A stretch of DNA of 64,000 bases from CAVXNP01 sp963763305 (GCA_963763305.1 CAVXNP010000001.1:2294001-2358000); one strand, 5' to 3'; shown: positions 8,936-18,326, counted from the stretch's first letter. Notes: a model not told the origin generated them from the letters alone. Translations and numbers: made by a program.

Positions 8936-8967
8936 AGCCGCCGCCCCCTTTCACGGGTGCGGCGGCT
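8936..8967 (+). terminator. Hairpin after the metalloprotease gene
   Basis: Nine-base arms AGCCGCCGC and GCGGCGGCT flank a 14-base loop, followed by GCTTGTCTT. It starts 23 bases after the protease stop codon. There is no long T run, so termination strength is uncertain. Confidence 0.6.
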
Positions 8968-9293
8968 GCTTGTCTTGCGGTGTGCTGAAGGTTCAAATCA
9001 CCCCATCGGGGCATTACGTGTCCGGAGAGCCGTGGCGCGATGAGCCGGCGGCATTGAGCGACCGTGCGAGTCGAAGCTTGGGCATATGGACGGATGGCCT
9101 GGCGCCGGCCGCAGCGACGATCGGCAGCCGGTCGCCCAGCTGTATGCGGTTTGCAAGATCCGCGGTACTGCACGGCGGCTGGGATCAGCCGCGGGGCGGT
9201 CGGCTCCGAATCCATCCGGTCCCGGGTTGATCGACGATTCGGTACCCACAACCTGAGGAGTGCCCAAGGCGCTCCTGACGGTACGCGACCGTA
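8968..9293. other. Interval between convergent protease and suhB genes
   Basis: About 325 bases without a supported gene. A hairpin at 9255-9275 (AGGAGTGCC-CAA-GGCGCTCCT, one G-T pair) lies just downstream of suhB on the minus strand and may end its transcript. Nothing else is recognisable. Confidence 0.5.
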
Positions 9294-10098
9294 TCAGGCC
9301 TTGAGCAGCGCCGGAGTGGCCTGCTCGCCGATGGCATCCAGCATGGCCTGCACCACGTGCATGTTGCCGGCGACGAGGTTGCCGCTGGCCGGTATGCCGT
9401 CGCGCCCGGCGAAATCGCAGTAGCGCCCGCCCGCTTCGCGCACCAGCAGACACACCGGCGCCAAGATCCCAGGGTTTCAGGCCGATCTCGAAGTAGCCGT
9501 CGTAGCGCCCGGCGGCGGTATAGGCCAGGTCCAGCGCGGCCGAGCCGGAACGGCGGATGTCCTCGGCCTGGCCGAGCATCGCGCGGGTCATGCCCAGCTG
9601 CGCATCCAGGTGCTCGCGCTGGCGGTAGGGGAAGCCGGTGGCGATCATCGCGCCGCCCAGATTCTCCCGCTTGGCCACACGGATACGGCGATCGTTGAGG
9701 TAGGCGCCATCGCCCTTGCTGGCGGTGTAAAGCTCGTCGCGCAGCGGGTCGAATACCACCGCGTGCACCGGCACGCCCTTCTCCAGCAGCGCAATGGACA
9801 CGCTGAAGTGCGGGATACCGCGCAGGTAGTTGTGCGTGCCGTCGAGCGGATCGATCACCCAGGTCATCGGGTTCTTGCCCAGCGCCCCGCTTTCCTCGGC
9901 CAGGATCGCGTGGTCCGGGTAGGCGCGGCGCAGCTCCTTGACGATCTCGGCCTCGGCCAGCCGGTCGACCTCCGAAGCGAAGTCCATGCGCTGTTTTTCG
10001 ACGATCTTCAGCCCGTCGATACGGTTCATGTAGCGCAGGATCACATTGCCTGCAGAGCGCGCGGCGCGCGCCGCGATGGTAACGGCGGGTCTTGGCAT
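9294..10098 (-). CDS. suhB: Inositol-1-monophosphatase family protein SuhB, apparent frameshift
   Basis: The product hydrolyses inositol phosphate in vitro; in E. coli SuhB also acts in rRNA transcription complexes. The metal-binding motifs are present: ILAEESGALG, WVIDPLDGTHNYLRGIPHF and, near the C-terminus, KPWDL. Around 9461-9465 one extra base in CTTGG breaks the frame. After correction the chain reads APVCLLVREAGGRYCDFAG and ends ALLKA with a stop at 9294-9296, about 268 residues as expected. The ATG at 10098 gives MPRPAVTIAARAARSAG, the usual start. It is divergent from trmJ, a pairing also seen in E. coli. The break is probably a sequence error. Confidence 0.9.
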
Positions 10099-10241
10099 GG
10101 CTTCGACTTTGGAAAAAGAGCGGGTTGCGTCGAACGATTCTAGCAGAGCCGGCGGCTGGCGGGCCTGACCGCCGGTCAACCGTGGCGGATCGGGGGCGCG
10201 CATCGTCTATCCTATGCGGTTCCATCGAAGCGGCTTTTCGC

Positions 10242-11009
10242 ATGAACGACACCATCCAGGATCTCGCCGCGCGCATGCGCTTTGTGCTGGTGCGCACCTC
10301 ACATCCGGGCAATATCGGCAGCGCCGCGCGGGCGATCCGCACCATGGGCTTCGGCCGGATGGAGCTGGTCGCACCCCACCGTTTTCCCGATCCGGAGGCA
10401 TCCGCCCTGGCGGCGGGGGCCGACGACGTGCTGGGTAGCGCGGGGGTCCATGCCGAGCTGGTCGATGCGCTGGCTGGCAGCCATCGCGTGCTGGGGCTGT
10501 CGGCGCGCCGGCGCGGGGTGAACCTGCCGGAGATCTCGCCGCGCGAGGCGGCCGCAGAAGCCGTCGCGGCGGCCGCACGCGGCGGCCACGTGGCACTGGT
10601 GTTCGGCAACGAGCGGACCGGTCTGGAGAACGACGAGCTGGCCCGCTGCCATGCCATGGTGCGCATCCCCAGCGTCGACGACTTCAGTTCGCTGAACCTG
10701 GCCCAGGCGGTGCAGGTGATGGCTTACGAAATGCGCATGTCGGCACTGGGCGACGCGTTGCCGGCCGCACCGCCGGTGCATGACGAACCGCCCGCCGAGG
10801 CGGCGCAGATGGAGCGCTTCTACGAGCACCTGGCGCAGACCCTGGACGACATCGAGTTCCACAAGGGGCGCGCACCGACCACCATCATGTTGCGCCTGCG
10901 CAAGCTGTTCCAGCGCGCCGAGCTGGACGAGCGCGAGCTGCGCATGCTGCACGGGATCCTGGCCGATGCCCAGCGCATGGCGATGCTGGCCCGGGGCAAG
11001 CCCGACTGA
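10242..11009 (+). CDS. trmJ: tRNA (cytidine/uridine-2'-O-)-methyltransferase TrmJ
   Basis: A 255-residue SPOUT-class methyltransferase that modifies position 32 of several tRNAs using SAM. Family motifs are the start RFVLVRTSHPGNIGSAARAI, the mid-domain ALVFGNERTGLENDEL and the knot region IPSVDDFSSLNLAQAVQVM, where SAM binds. The C-terminal extension (residues 170-255) is helical and charged, as in TrmJ. The ATG at 10242 is chosen because it starts directly before the conserved domain. It is divergent from suhB across about 145 bases and convergent with the CNNM/CBS gene. Confidence 0.93.
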   Translation: MNDTIQDLAARMRFVLVRTSHPGNIGSAARAIRTMGFGRMELVAPHRFPDPEASALAAGADDVLGSAGVHAELVDALAGSHRVLGLSARRRGVNLPEISPREAAAEAVAAAARGGHVALVFGNERTGLENDELARCHAMVRIPSVDDFSSLNLAQAVQVMAYEMRMSALGDALPAAPPVHDEPPAEAAQMERFYEHLAQTLDDIEFHKGRAPTTIMLRLRKLFQRAELDERELRMLHGILADAQRMAMLARGKPD

Positions 11010-11072
11010 CTGCGCGAACTCTTCCGGCGGTCGCCAGCGGCAGGCTCTGACGGACAGCGTTACCGGGCTGGA

Positions 11073-12395
11073 TCAGCCGGAGGCATCGTCCGGTGTCGGC
11101 GGCGGGGGTGGAGTGATCAGCAGCTTGTCGATGCGGGCGCCGTCCAGATCGACCACCTCGAAGCGGATGTCGCGCCATTCGAACACCTCGCCGACCAGCG
11201 GGATGCGCCCCAGCGCCGTCATCATCAGGCCGGCTGCGGTGCGGAACTCGTGTTCCTTCTCGCCGGGCAGGTGATCCAGGTGCAGCAGTTCGCGCAGGTC
11301 GTCGGTGGACAGCGAGCCATCCACCAGCCAGCTGCCGTCCTCGCGCGCGACGATCGGCGAGCGCTCCTCGCTGCCGCCGTGGCCGAGCTGGCTGGCGCCG
11401 ACCACCGCGGCGAGCAGGTCGTTCAGCGTGACCAGCCCCTCGATGTCGCCGTATTCATCCACCACCAGCGCCATCGGCGTCTCGGCGTCGCGGAATTCTT
11501 CCAGCAGATCCATCGCGCGGGCGGTGGCCGGCACGTACAGCGGCTTGGCCAGCTGGCGGAACAGCTCCGGGCGCCCCTGCGCGATGCTGCCCAGCAGGCT
11601 TTTCACCTCGAGCACGCCGACGATCGCGCTTTCATCGCCGCGATAGACGGGATAGCGCGAGTAGGGGGTCTGGCGCATCACCTCGACGTTCTCCTCGCGC
11701 GGCGCGGCCAGGTCCAGCCAGGCGATGCGCATGCGCGGGGTCATCACGCTGTCCACCGTGCGGTCGCCCAGGCGCAGCACCCGGTTGACCATGTTGTGCT
11801 CGTCGGGGTCGAGCACGCCCTGCTCGGCGCTCTCGGCGACCAGCATGCGGATCTCTTCTTCGGTCGCCGCGCCGCGGCCCTTGTCGTTGATCCGCATCAG
11901 TTTCAGCAGCAGCCCGCTGGAGGTGTCCACCAGCCACACGAACGGGGCGGTGACCCGGGCCAGCACCAGCATCGGTATCGCCATGTAGCGCGAGATGGCC
12001 TCCGGCGCCGACAGCGCCAGCCGCTTGGGTACCAGTTCGCCGATCACTACCTGGATGTAGGAGATCACGATGAAGCCCACGGCCACGCCCAGGATGCGGG
12101 CGTAGGGCGCCAGCCAGGTGGCCGCGGTGCCGCGCAGTGCATCGCCGAAGCGCACGCCCAGTGCATCGCCGGCGACCGCGCCGGTGACCAGCATCACCAG
12201 GGTGATGCCGACCTGCACGGTCGACAGGAAGTGTTCCGGCGCCTCGGCATGACGCAACGCCACCCGTGCACCGGGGCTGCCGCCGGACAGTTGCTTGAGG
12301 CGACTGCGGCGTGAGGCCACCAGGGCCATCTCCGACAGCGCGAAGAAGCCGTTGAGCACGGAAAGCAGGATGACCAGCGCGATTTCGGTCAGCAT
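11073..12395 (-). CDS. Hemolysin/CorC-type membrane protein with CNNM and CBS domains
   Basis: A 440-residue inner-membrane protein. Order: N-terminal CNNM (DUF21) membrane domain with hydrophobic spans at about residues 1-25, 60-85, 95-115 and 130-150; a CBS pair beginning RTVDSVMTPRMRIAWLDL; then a C-terminal CorC/HlyC domain with GDIEGLVTLNDLLAAVVG. The family is linked to magnesium and other cation efflux; the hemolysin name is historical. It is transcribed alone, convergent to trmJ and divergent from the DUF47-phosphate transporter pair. The transported ion cannot be told from sequence. Confidence 0.88.
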   Translation of the reverse strand: MLTEIALVILLSVLNGFFALSEMALVASRRSRLKQLSGGSPGARVALRHAEAPEHFLSTVQVGITLVMLVTGAVAGDALGVRFGDALRGTAATWLAPYARILGVAVGFIVISYIQVVIGELVPKRLALSAPEAISRYMAIPMLVLARVTAPFVWLVDTSSGLLLKLMRINDKGRGAATEEEIRMLVAESAEQGVLDPDEHNMVNRVLRLGDRTVDSVMTPRMRIAWLDLAAPREENVEVMRQTPYSRYPVYRGDESAIVGVLEVKSLLGSIAQGRPELFRQLAKPLYVPATARAMDLLEEFRDAETPMALVVDEYGDIEGLVTLNDLLAAVVGASQLGHGGSEERSPIVAREDGSWLVDGSLSTDDLRELLHLDHLPGEKEHEFRTAAGLMMTALGRIPLVGEVFEWRDIRFEVVDLDGARIDKLLITPPPPPTPDDASG

Positions 12396-12546
12396 CGCGG
12401 GCTAGGGGCGGGCGGAGGCATGGGATGAGTGTAAAGCCTGCGGCGCCGGCGGGACACCGGCCGCAAGCGGTTCGCCATCGGCGGCATATGCGACGTAACC
12501 CTGCTGTAACATTGGCGGTCTGTCTCCATGGCTCCCGGGCAACTCC

Positions 12547-13176
12547 ATGTTTTCATTGCAAACGATTTTCGGAAAGGGCGACAAGTTCTATGGCTTGCTC
12601 GAGCAGAGCGCCGAGGCGGCGCGTGAAAGCGCGGAGGCGCTGCACGGCCTGGTCACCGGCAGCGATGATGCCCCTTCGATGGCCGCGTTCACCGAGATGC
12701 GGGCGCGCGAGAAGGCCCTGGCCGCGCAGATCAGCGAAGAGCTGGTCAATACCTTCGTGACGGCGCTCGATCGCGAGGACATCGACGCGTTGAACTCCGC
12801 GCTGTACAAGATCCCCAAGACGATCGAGAAGTTCGCCGAGCGCTACAGCATCGTGGCCGGTCGCCTCGAAGGGGTGGACTTCACCCATCGCACGCGGGTG
12901 CTGGAGCAGTCCGCTTCGGTAGTGGCCCAGATGATCGGCGAGTTGCGCCGCGGGTTGCGCATCGACCCGGTGAAGAAGCTTCAGGACCGGCTGCAGGCAC
13001 TGGAGTCCGAGGGCGATCGGATGCTGCTGGCGCCGTACCGCACGCTCTATGTCGAGGGCAACGACGCGATGCGCGCGATGCTGGCCAAGGATCTGTTCGA
13101 ACTCATCGAGAAGGCGATCGACAAGTGTCGCGACGTGGGCAACGTCGTGTATTCGATCGTCCTGAAGAATTCCTGA
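12547..13176 (+). CDS. DUF47 family phosphate transport accessory protein (TIGR00153-like)
   Basis: A 209-residue soluble, helix-rich protein starting MFSLQTIFGKGDKFYGLLEQ, the characteristic DUF47/PhoU-like opening. It lies nine bases upstream of the PiT transporter gene, the standard pairing. The family is thought to modulate low-affinity phosphate uptake, though the mechanism is not settled. The spacing and shared strand indicate a two-gene operon whose promoter lies in the 150-base interval divergent from the CNNM/CBS gene. Confidence 0.9.
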   Translation: MFSLQTIFGKGDKFYGLLEQSAEAARESAEALHGLVTGSDDAPSMAAFTEMRAREKALAAQISEELVNTFVTALDREDIDALNSALYKIPKTIEKFAERYSIVAGRLEGVDFTHRTRVLEQSASVVAQMIGELRRGLRIDPVKKLQDRLQALESEGDRMLLAPYRTLYVEGNDAMRAMLAKDLFELIEKAIDKCRDVGNVVYSIVLKNS

Positions 13177-13185
13177 GGAATCGCC

Positions 13186-14295
13186 ATGGGTCTGGTTGTC
13201 GCAGTGGTGGTGATCGCTCTGGTGTTCACCTACATCAACGGGTTTCACGACACCGCCAACTCCATCGCCACGGTGGTTTCGACCAAGGTGCTCAGCCCGG
13301 GCCAGGCGGTGCTGCTGGCGGCGGTGACCAACCTGGTCGGTGCGTTGTGGGGCACCGCGGTGGCCAAGACCATCGCGTCCGGGCTGATCGACACCGGGGT
13401 GATCGATGCCGGTCCGCAGTTGCTGATTTCCGCCTTGCTGGCGGCCACCGTGTGGAACCTGATCACCTGGTGGCTCGGTCTGCCGTCCAGCTCCAGCCAC
13501 GCGCTGGTCGGTGCCCTGGTTGGTGCGGCCATCGCCGCGTCCGGTGACAACTTCGCCGCGGTGATCTGGTCGCAGGGCGGCTGGTGGTCGGGCCACGGCG
13601 TGATCCCCAAGGTGGTGGTACCGATGGTGGTGTCGCCGGTAATGGGTTTCACCATCGGTTTCGCCTTCATGGGGCTGCTGTATGCGGTGCTGGCCTGGTT
13701 CGCCAACCGCACCGGCGTCCTGCGCCGGCTCGGCCGCACACCGTTCGTCAATGCATTCTTCGGCAAGGCCCAGATCGTCTCGGCCAGCGCCATGGGCGTG
13801 GCACACGGCATGAACGATGCGCAGAAGAGCATGGGCATCATCGCGCTGGCGCTGGCCGGCGCCACCGCTGCCGGCCAGTTCGCCGGCCTGCCGGACTGGC
13901 TCGGCTTCCTGCGCATCAGCGGCTCGGCCCAGGGCGGCTTCACCATCCCGGTATGGGTCACCGCGCTGTGCGCGTTGACCATGGCCGCCGGCACCGCCGG
14001 CGGTGGCTGGCGGATCATTCGCACGCTGGGACACAAGATGGTCAAGCTGCACCCGATCAACGGTTTTGCCGCCGAGGGCAGTGCGGCCGCGGTGATCCTC
14101 ACCGCCTCGGCGTTCGGCATTCCGGTGTCGACCACCCACAACGTGTCGGCCTCGATCATGGGCGTGGGCGCGGCCAAGCGCTTCAGCGCCATCAAGTGGT
14201 CGGTGGTGGAGCGGATGGTGTGGGCGTGGATCCTGACCCTGCCGATCTCGGCGCTGATGGCCTACGGCTTCGTGAGACTGGCCGCGCTTATTTAG
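13186..14295 (+). CDS. pit: Inorganic phosphate transporter, PiT family
   Basis: A 369-residue polytopic membrane protein for low-affinity, proton- or cation-coupled phosphate uptake. Both halves of the duplicated family signature are present: FTYINGFHDTANSIATVV near residue 15, and AMGVAHGMNDAQKSMGIIAL near residue 205. The C-terminal half contains GIPVSTTHNVSASIMGVG, matching the PSSSSHALVG segment of the first repeat. It follows the DUF47 gene by nine bases. Length is at the short end for the family, as in other single-domain bacterial PiT proteins. Confidence 0.94.
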   Translation: MGLVVAVVVIALVFTYINGFHDTANSIATVVSTKVLSPGQAVLLAAVTNLVGALWGTAVAKTIASGLIDTGVIDAGPQLLISALLAATVWNLITWWLGLPSSSSHALVGALVGAAIAASGDNFAAVIWSQGGWWSGHGVIPKVVVPMVVSPVMGFTIGFAFMGLLYAVLAWFANRTGVLRRLGRTPFVNAFFGKAQIVSASAMGVAHGMNDAQKSMGIIALALAGATAAGQFAGLPDWLGFLRISGSAQGGFTIPVWVTALCALTMAAGTAGGGWRIIRTLGHKMVKLHPINGFAAEGSAAAVILTASAFGIPVSTTHNVSASIMGVGAAKRFSAIKWSVVERMVWAWILTLPISALMAYGFVRLAALI

Positions 14296-14342
14296 GCGGG
14301 GATGCCCCGAGCGGCGTCCTGTGCCAGGGCGCCGCCGGGCCG

Positions 14343-14747
14343 CTAGAAGTTGTCGCCCTCTGCAGCAATGGCCAGCTCCAGCTGGTCGCCCAGCGAGCCC
14401 AGTTCGTCGATGAGTCGGCCCAGCTCGTTGTCGTCGAGCGTGTCGTACGGTCGGTTCTCGCACAGATGCAGATACGGCGAACCGTCGAGGTCGGTGACCG
14501 CCAGGAATCCGGTGCGTTGTTCCCAATTGAAGCGAAGGCAGCGGCGCGCGTCGATGCCGGCCAAGGGGCCGATCGGCGTGGAAATGCGCAGGTAGCGCCG
14601 GCCGCCTTCGTCCTCCAGCTCGGCCAGGTAGATACCCTGCTGCCGACCGCGCGGCAGGGGCAGGTCAAAGCTGATCAGGTACGGGTCGTTATGGCGCAAC
14701 TGATGGATGCTTCCGACGTGCGATCGCACGGCTTCGAAGTGGTGCAT
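14343..14747 (-). CDS. Conserved-looking hypothetical protein, 134 residues
   Basis: Not recognised. The ATG at 14747 gives a 134-residue acidic protein (MHHFEAVRSHVGSIHQLRHN...), with no signal peptide or membrane span. A central stretch has beta-strand-like alternation (GIYLAELEDEGGRRYLRIST, then TGFLAVTDLDGSPYLHLCEN), and an acidic helix lies near the end (DDNELGRLIDELGSLGDQLE). The sense of the codon pattern and the clean fit between neighbours support a real gene. It is convergent with pit and divergent from the alkyltransferase-like gene. The small acidic mixed alpha/beta form resembles secretion-chaperone-sized proteins, but I would not assign that. Confidence 0.65.
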   Translation of the reverse strand: MHHFEAVRSHVGSIHQLRHNDPYLISFDLPLPRGRQQGIYLAELEDEGGRRYLRISTPIGPLAGIDARRCLRFNWEQRTGFLAVTDLDGSPYLHLCENRPYDTLDDNELGRLIDELGSLGDQLELAIAAEGDNF

Positions 14748-14838
14748 GGCGGAGTTCCTTCGTTTCGCGGGCCGACACGTGGGCGGATCGGCGACAGCGC
14801 GATGGTAACCTGCGGCCATCCCATGCCCAAGTGACGAT

Positions 14839-15180
14839 ATGCAGGATAGCCACGCCCGCATCTACGCCGCAATCGCGGCGATTCCTCCCGGACGGGTGGC
14901 CAGCTATGGAGCGATCGCCTCCCGTGCCGGGCTGCCGGGGCGGGCGCGCATGGTCGGGCGTCTGTTGCGGCAGACGCCCGACGGCATGACGCTGCCCTGG
15001 CACCGCGTATTGCGAGCCAGCGGCGAGCTAGCGCTGCCACCGGGCAGTCAAGGCTTCCGCGAGCAATGCCGGCGCCTGCGTGCCGAGGGCGTCGACGTGT
15101 GCAACGGCAAGGTCCCGTTGTCGCGCTTCGGGCTGGATGCGGACATGGACCGCGCGTTGTGGGGTTGGCCGGCCGCCTGA
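14839..15180 (+). CDS. Alkyltransferase-like protein (ATL, MGMT family without the acceptor Cys)
   Basis: A 113-residue protein matching the DNA-binding C-terminal half of O6-alkylguanine-DNA alkyltransferases. It has IPPGRVASYGAIASRAGLPG, then the arginine-finger region ARMVGRLLRQTP and the active-site segment PWHRVL. In true alkyltransferases this reads PCHRV; here Trp replaces the acceptor Cys, the hallmark of ATL proteins. These bind O6-alkylguanine and hand lesions to nucleotide excision repair instead of repairing them directly. Length is typical of ATLs (about 100-115). It is transcribed toward recQ but about 100 bases separate them. Confidence 0.9.
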   Translation: MQDSHARIYAAIAAIPPGRVASYGAIASRAGLPGRARMVGRLLRQTPDGMTLPWHRVLRASGELALPPGSQGFREQCRRLRAEGVDVCNGKVPLSRFGLDADMDRALWGWPAA

Positions 15181-15278
15181 GCCGCGGCCGGTTCCGGTCT
15201 GGGCTGGCGCGGCAAGGAGGCTCAGCCTACGCGACTGGGCGATGTTCGCCGATGGGATACCCACCGGATTTTGATAGC

Positions 15279-17108
15279 ATGTCGACGATGTCCCGAACCC
15301 CCCTGGAAGTCCTGCAGAGCGTCTTCGGTTACGCCAGTTTCCGTGGCCAGCAGCAGGCCATCGTCGAGCACCTGGCCGAGGGCGGCGACGCGCTGGTGCT
15401 GATGCCCACCGGTGGCGGCAAGTCGCTGTGCTACCAGATTCCCGCAATGCTGCGGCAGGGCACCGGCATCGTGGTGTCGCCGCTGATCGCGCTGATGCAG
15501 GACCAGGTCGACGCCCTGCGCGAAGCCGGCGTGGCGGCTGCCTATCTGAACTCCAGCCTGTCGTCCGAAGACCAGCGCGAGGTCGAGCGGCGCTTGCTGG
15601 CCGGCGAGCTGGACCTGCTCTACGTGGCCCCGGAGCGGCTGCTTACCGGGCGCTTCCTGGGCCTGCTCGAGCGCACCGAGGTGGCGTTGTTCGCCATCGA
15701 CGAGGCCCATTGCGTATCCCAGTGGGGGCACGATTTCCGTCCCGAATACCGGGAGCTGGCGATCCTGCCCCAGCGTTTCGAGCACGTGCCGCGGGTGGCG
15801 CTGACCGCCACCGCCGACCCACGCACGCGCGAGGAAATCGTCGAACGGCTGGCGCTGCAGCAGGCGCGGCAGTTCGTGTCCAGCTTCGACCGGCCCAACA
15901 TCCGCTACCGGGTGGGCCTGCGCCACAACGCGCGGCGCCAGCTGACCGCGTTCCTGGATGACCATCGCGGCGAAGCGGGCATCGTCTACGCCTTGAGCCG
16001 ACGCAAGGTCGACGACACCGCCGCCTGGCTGGCCGAGGCAGGCATCGAGGCGTTGCCCTATCACGCAGGGCTGGATGCGGCCACGCGCGCTTCCAACCAG
16101 CAGCGTTTCCTGCGCGAGGACGGCGTGGTGATGGTGGCGACGGTGGCCTTCGGCATGGGCATCGACAAACCGGACGTGCGCTTCGTCGCGCATCTGGACC
16201 TGCCGCGCTCGATGGAAGGCTATTACCAGGAAACCGGCCGCGCCGGTCGCGACGGCCTGCCGGCCGAAGCCTGGATGATCTACGGCCTGTCCGACGTGGT
16301 CACCATGAGCCAGATGATTGCCCAGTCCGAATCGGCCGACGAGCGCAAGCGGGTGGAGCGGCAGAAGCTGGAGTCGCTGCTGGCATTTGCCGAAGCCACC
16401 CGCTGCCGCCGCGAGCTGCTGCTGACCGCGTTTGGCGAGGATTACCACGGCCCCTGCGGACACTGCGACAACTGCATCGAGCCGCCGAAGACCTGGGACG
16501 CCACCGTGCCCGCCCAGAAGGCGCTGTCCGCGGTGTACCGCAGCGGTCAGCGCTTCGGCTCCGGCCACGTGATCGACATCCTTCGCGGAATCGACAGCGA
16601 GCGGGTCAGCCAGCTCGGGCATGACAAGCTCAGCACCTGGGGCATCGGCGCGGACATGGACGAAAAGCAGTGGCGCTCGGTATTTCGCCAGTTGCTGGCC
16701 GCTGGCCTGCTGGAGGCCGATGCCGAGGGCTACGGTACCTTGCGCCTGACCGCGGCGGCGCGCGATGTATTGACCCGGGGCCAGCGGGTGCACCTTCGCG
16801 AGGACGCGCGGCCGGCCCGCGGAACGCGGCGCCGGCGCGACAGCCAGATGGTGACCGCCGGGGGCGCGAACATCGGCGTGGAGGCGTTCGAGGAGCCGCT
16901 GTGGGAGGCATTGCGCAAGCTGCGCACGCAACTGGCGCGACAGCAGGGAGTGCCGCCGTATGTGGTGTTCCATGACGCCACCTTGCTAGCGATGCTCCGC
17001 GCCATGCCGGTCGACGAGCATGAGCTGGCCGGGGTCAGCGGTGTCGGCGAGGCCAAGCTCAAACGTTACGGTGCGGATTTTCTGAAGGTGATCAACGCGG
17101 TCGATTGA
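15279..17108 (+). CDS. recQ: ATP-dependent DNA helicase RecQ
   Basis: A 609-residue superfamily 2 helicase that unwinds DNA 3' to 5' in recombination and fork repair. Visible parts in order: Walker A PTGGGKSLCYQ near residue 43; DEAH box IDEAHCVSQWGHDFRPEY near residue 141; motif VI QETGRAGRDG near residue 320; the RQC zinc cysteines in CRRELLLTAFGED and CGHCDNC; and a C-terminal HRDC domain beginning ALRKLRTQLARQQGVPPY. ATG at 15279 (MSTMSRTPLEVLQSVFGY) is preferred; 15288 is possible, and there is no strong ribosome-binding site for either. Length and domains are normal for RecQ. Confidence 0.95.
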   Translation: MSTMSRTPLEVLQSVFGYASFRGQQQAIVEHLAEGGDALVLMPTGGGKSLCYQIPAMLRQGTGIVVSPLIALMQDQVDALREAGVAAAYLNSSLSSEDQREVERRLLAGELDLLYVAPERLLTGRFLGLLERTEVALFAIDEAHCVSQWGHDFRPEYRELAILPQRFEHVPRVALTATADPRTREEIVERLALQQARQFVSSFDRPNIRYRVGLRHNARRQLTAFLDDHRGEAGIVYALSRRKVDDTAAWLAEAGIEALPYHAGLDAATRASNQQRFLREDGVVMVATVAFGMGIDKPDVRFVAHLDLPRSMEGYYQETGRAGRDGLPAEAWMIYGLSDVVTMSQMIAQSESADERKRVERQKLESLLAFAEATRCRRELLLTAFGEDYHGPCGHCDNCIEPPKTWDATVPAQKALSAVYRSGQRFGSGHVIDILRGIDSERVSQLGHDKLSTWGIGADMDEKQWRSVFRQLLAAGLLEADAEGYGTLRLTAAARDVLTRGQRVHLREDARPARGTRRRRDSQMVTAGGANIGVEAFEEPLWEALRKLRTQLARQQGVPPYVVFHDATLLAMLRAMPVDEHELAGVSGVGEAKLKRYGADFLKVINAVD

Positions 17109-17152
17109 CCGGACAAGCCAGCTGGGCAAGCCCGCTGCCGATTGCCCGGTCT

Positions 17153-17470
17153 TCAGCCGCGCCTGCGCCCCCAGCGATCGCGCCCTCCCCGCCGGCCCCG
17201 GCGCGGCCGGGTACCGTCGGTGTCGTCCTGGCGCCAGCGCAGACTGTTCCGGCGCGAATGGAAGTCGTGCGGTTCCACCAGGTGCCGCCAGGCGTCCGGC
17301 GTTGCCGGCAGCCGGGCCAGCGGCCAGGCCTCGCGCAGCGCGAGTACGGCATCCTCCAGCCGCTCATGGCGGCCGCATTCGTGCTGCTCGTGCAGGGCGC
17401 GCCAGCGGTGCCCGTGGCGAACGATGCGGAAAAGGCCCTGTCTGGAGGGAAAAACGTATTGCTCGAACAC
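17153..17470 (-). CDS. Hypothetical protein, 105 residues
   Basis: Not recognised. The N-terminal 80 residues (MFEQYVFPSRQGLFRIVRHG, then RWRALHEQHECGRHERLEDA) look like a compact folded domain with plausible codon use. The last 25 residues are a low-complexity Arg/Gly tail (RRGRRGGRDRWGRRRG). It lies just after recQ on the opposite strand. It could be a small basic, nucleic-acid-associated protein, but that is only composition. The overlapping plus-strand frames are less protein-like. Confidence 0.5.
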   Translation of the reverse strand: MFEQYVFPSRQGLFRIVRHGHRWRALHEQHECGRHERLEDAVLALREAWPLARLPATPDAWRHLVEPHDFHSRRNSLRWRQDDTDGTRPRRGRRGGRDRWGRRRG

Positions 17471-17729
17471 GGTCCGGTGGTCCGGGCGAGGGAGTGGCCG
17501 CTATTCTCGCCAGCATGGATGACCGCCGCGTGATAGCGGCGCTGCGGCTGTCTGACAACGCTGTCATGCGACCGACAGCAGCGCTGATGCCCGGAAAGCA
17601 GGGGATTGCGCGGCTTGTGGGCGGTTCGCCTACACGGTAATGTGAAAATTTCCGATATGCTTGGACGGGCGCCAGGTACACAATGCGCCGAGTTACCCAA
17701 CCGTGTTCAATGCCAAAGGGGAAAGGGCA

Positions 17730-17957
17730 ATGAGGACCGTGTTCTCGCTTCGGGAAGATGTTGGCGGGCGATGGTGCGTTTGCCGCGGTACCGTCACGCT
17801 GTTCAGCGAGCTGCGTTTGAGTGAGGCCATCAAACTGGCGCGGGAAACCGCGCGTGACGAGCATATGCGTTCCGGTCGACCCGTGACCGTTGAAATGCCC
17901 GGGCCGCCTTCGAAGATCCTGCTGGCCAATTTCGAGGACGTCTCGGCCGCCGCCTGA
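17730..17957 (+). CDS. Small hypothetical protein, 75 residues
   Basis: Not assigned to a family with certainty. The ATG at 17730 follows AAAGGGGAAAGGGC, a good ribosome-binding site, and is preferred to an upstream in-frame start. The product (MRTVFSLREDVGGRWCVCRG, LRLSEAIKLARETARDEHM, PPSKILLANFEDVSAAA) alternates strands and one amphipathic helix, like a small DUF2188-type sheet-helix fold. It is cytosolic, with no signal peptide. It is monocistronic and followed by a hairpin. Confidence 0.65.
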   Translation: MRTVFSLREDVGGRWCVCRGTVTLFSELRLSEAIKLARETARDEHMRSGRPVTVEMPGPPSKILLANFEDVSAAA

Positions 17958-17971
17958 AAAAGGTGCGGCCG
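17944..17971 (+). terminator. Hairpin overlapping the end of the 75-residue gene
   Basis: Arms CGGCCGC and GCGGCCG are separated by 14 bases, with GGCTTTCCT after the right arm. The hairpin begins in the last codons of the gene. It is moderately convincing because the T tract is short. Confidence 0.35.
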
Positions 17972-18326
17972 GGCTTTCCTGACGCCCGAGCGGTTTCTTC
18001 GCCCCTACCGTTGTGGCCACCGCCGCAGCGCATATACCCCTCCCCCTGATCATCCTGACGTTGGGCGCCTGGCGCACACGGGTCGTGCCTGCTCTGCGCG
18101 TGCTTCTGCCGATGCGTGCCCGGGAGTTTTCCCAACGCAGGCTGGTCCCTGTCCCGGCATAGTCGATCATGACCTCCCCGCCGCGCGGCCTGATCCGGTG
18201 CCGGTGGATGTTGCCGGTTGACCGTCCAACGGCGAATCGGTCACGGGATGCGAACCTGCCTTGAGCCATCATTTTCCGCGTGGGTGCCGGGCAAGAGCCG
18301 GCCCGTTCCGATCCGGAGGCAGGCAG
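17972..18326. other. Interval without a supported gene
   Basis: About 355 bases. A minus-strand open frame crosses it but also crosses real genes on the other strand and has no motif or ribosome-binding site, so it is not called. The right end is the probable leader of the small exported protein. Confidence 0.45.

Noticed and set aside
12490..12546. Pho box upstream of the DUF47-PiT genes
   Set aside because: CTGTAAC and CTGTCTC occur near 12503 and 12519, but they are 16 bases apart rather than the 11-base period of Pho boxes.
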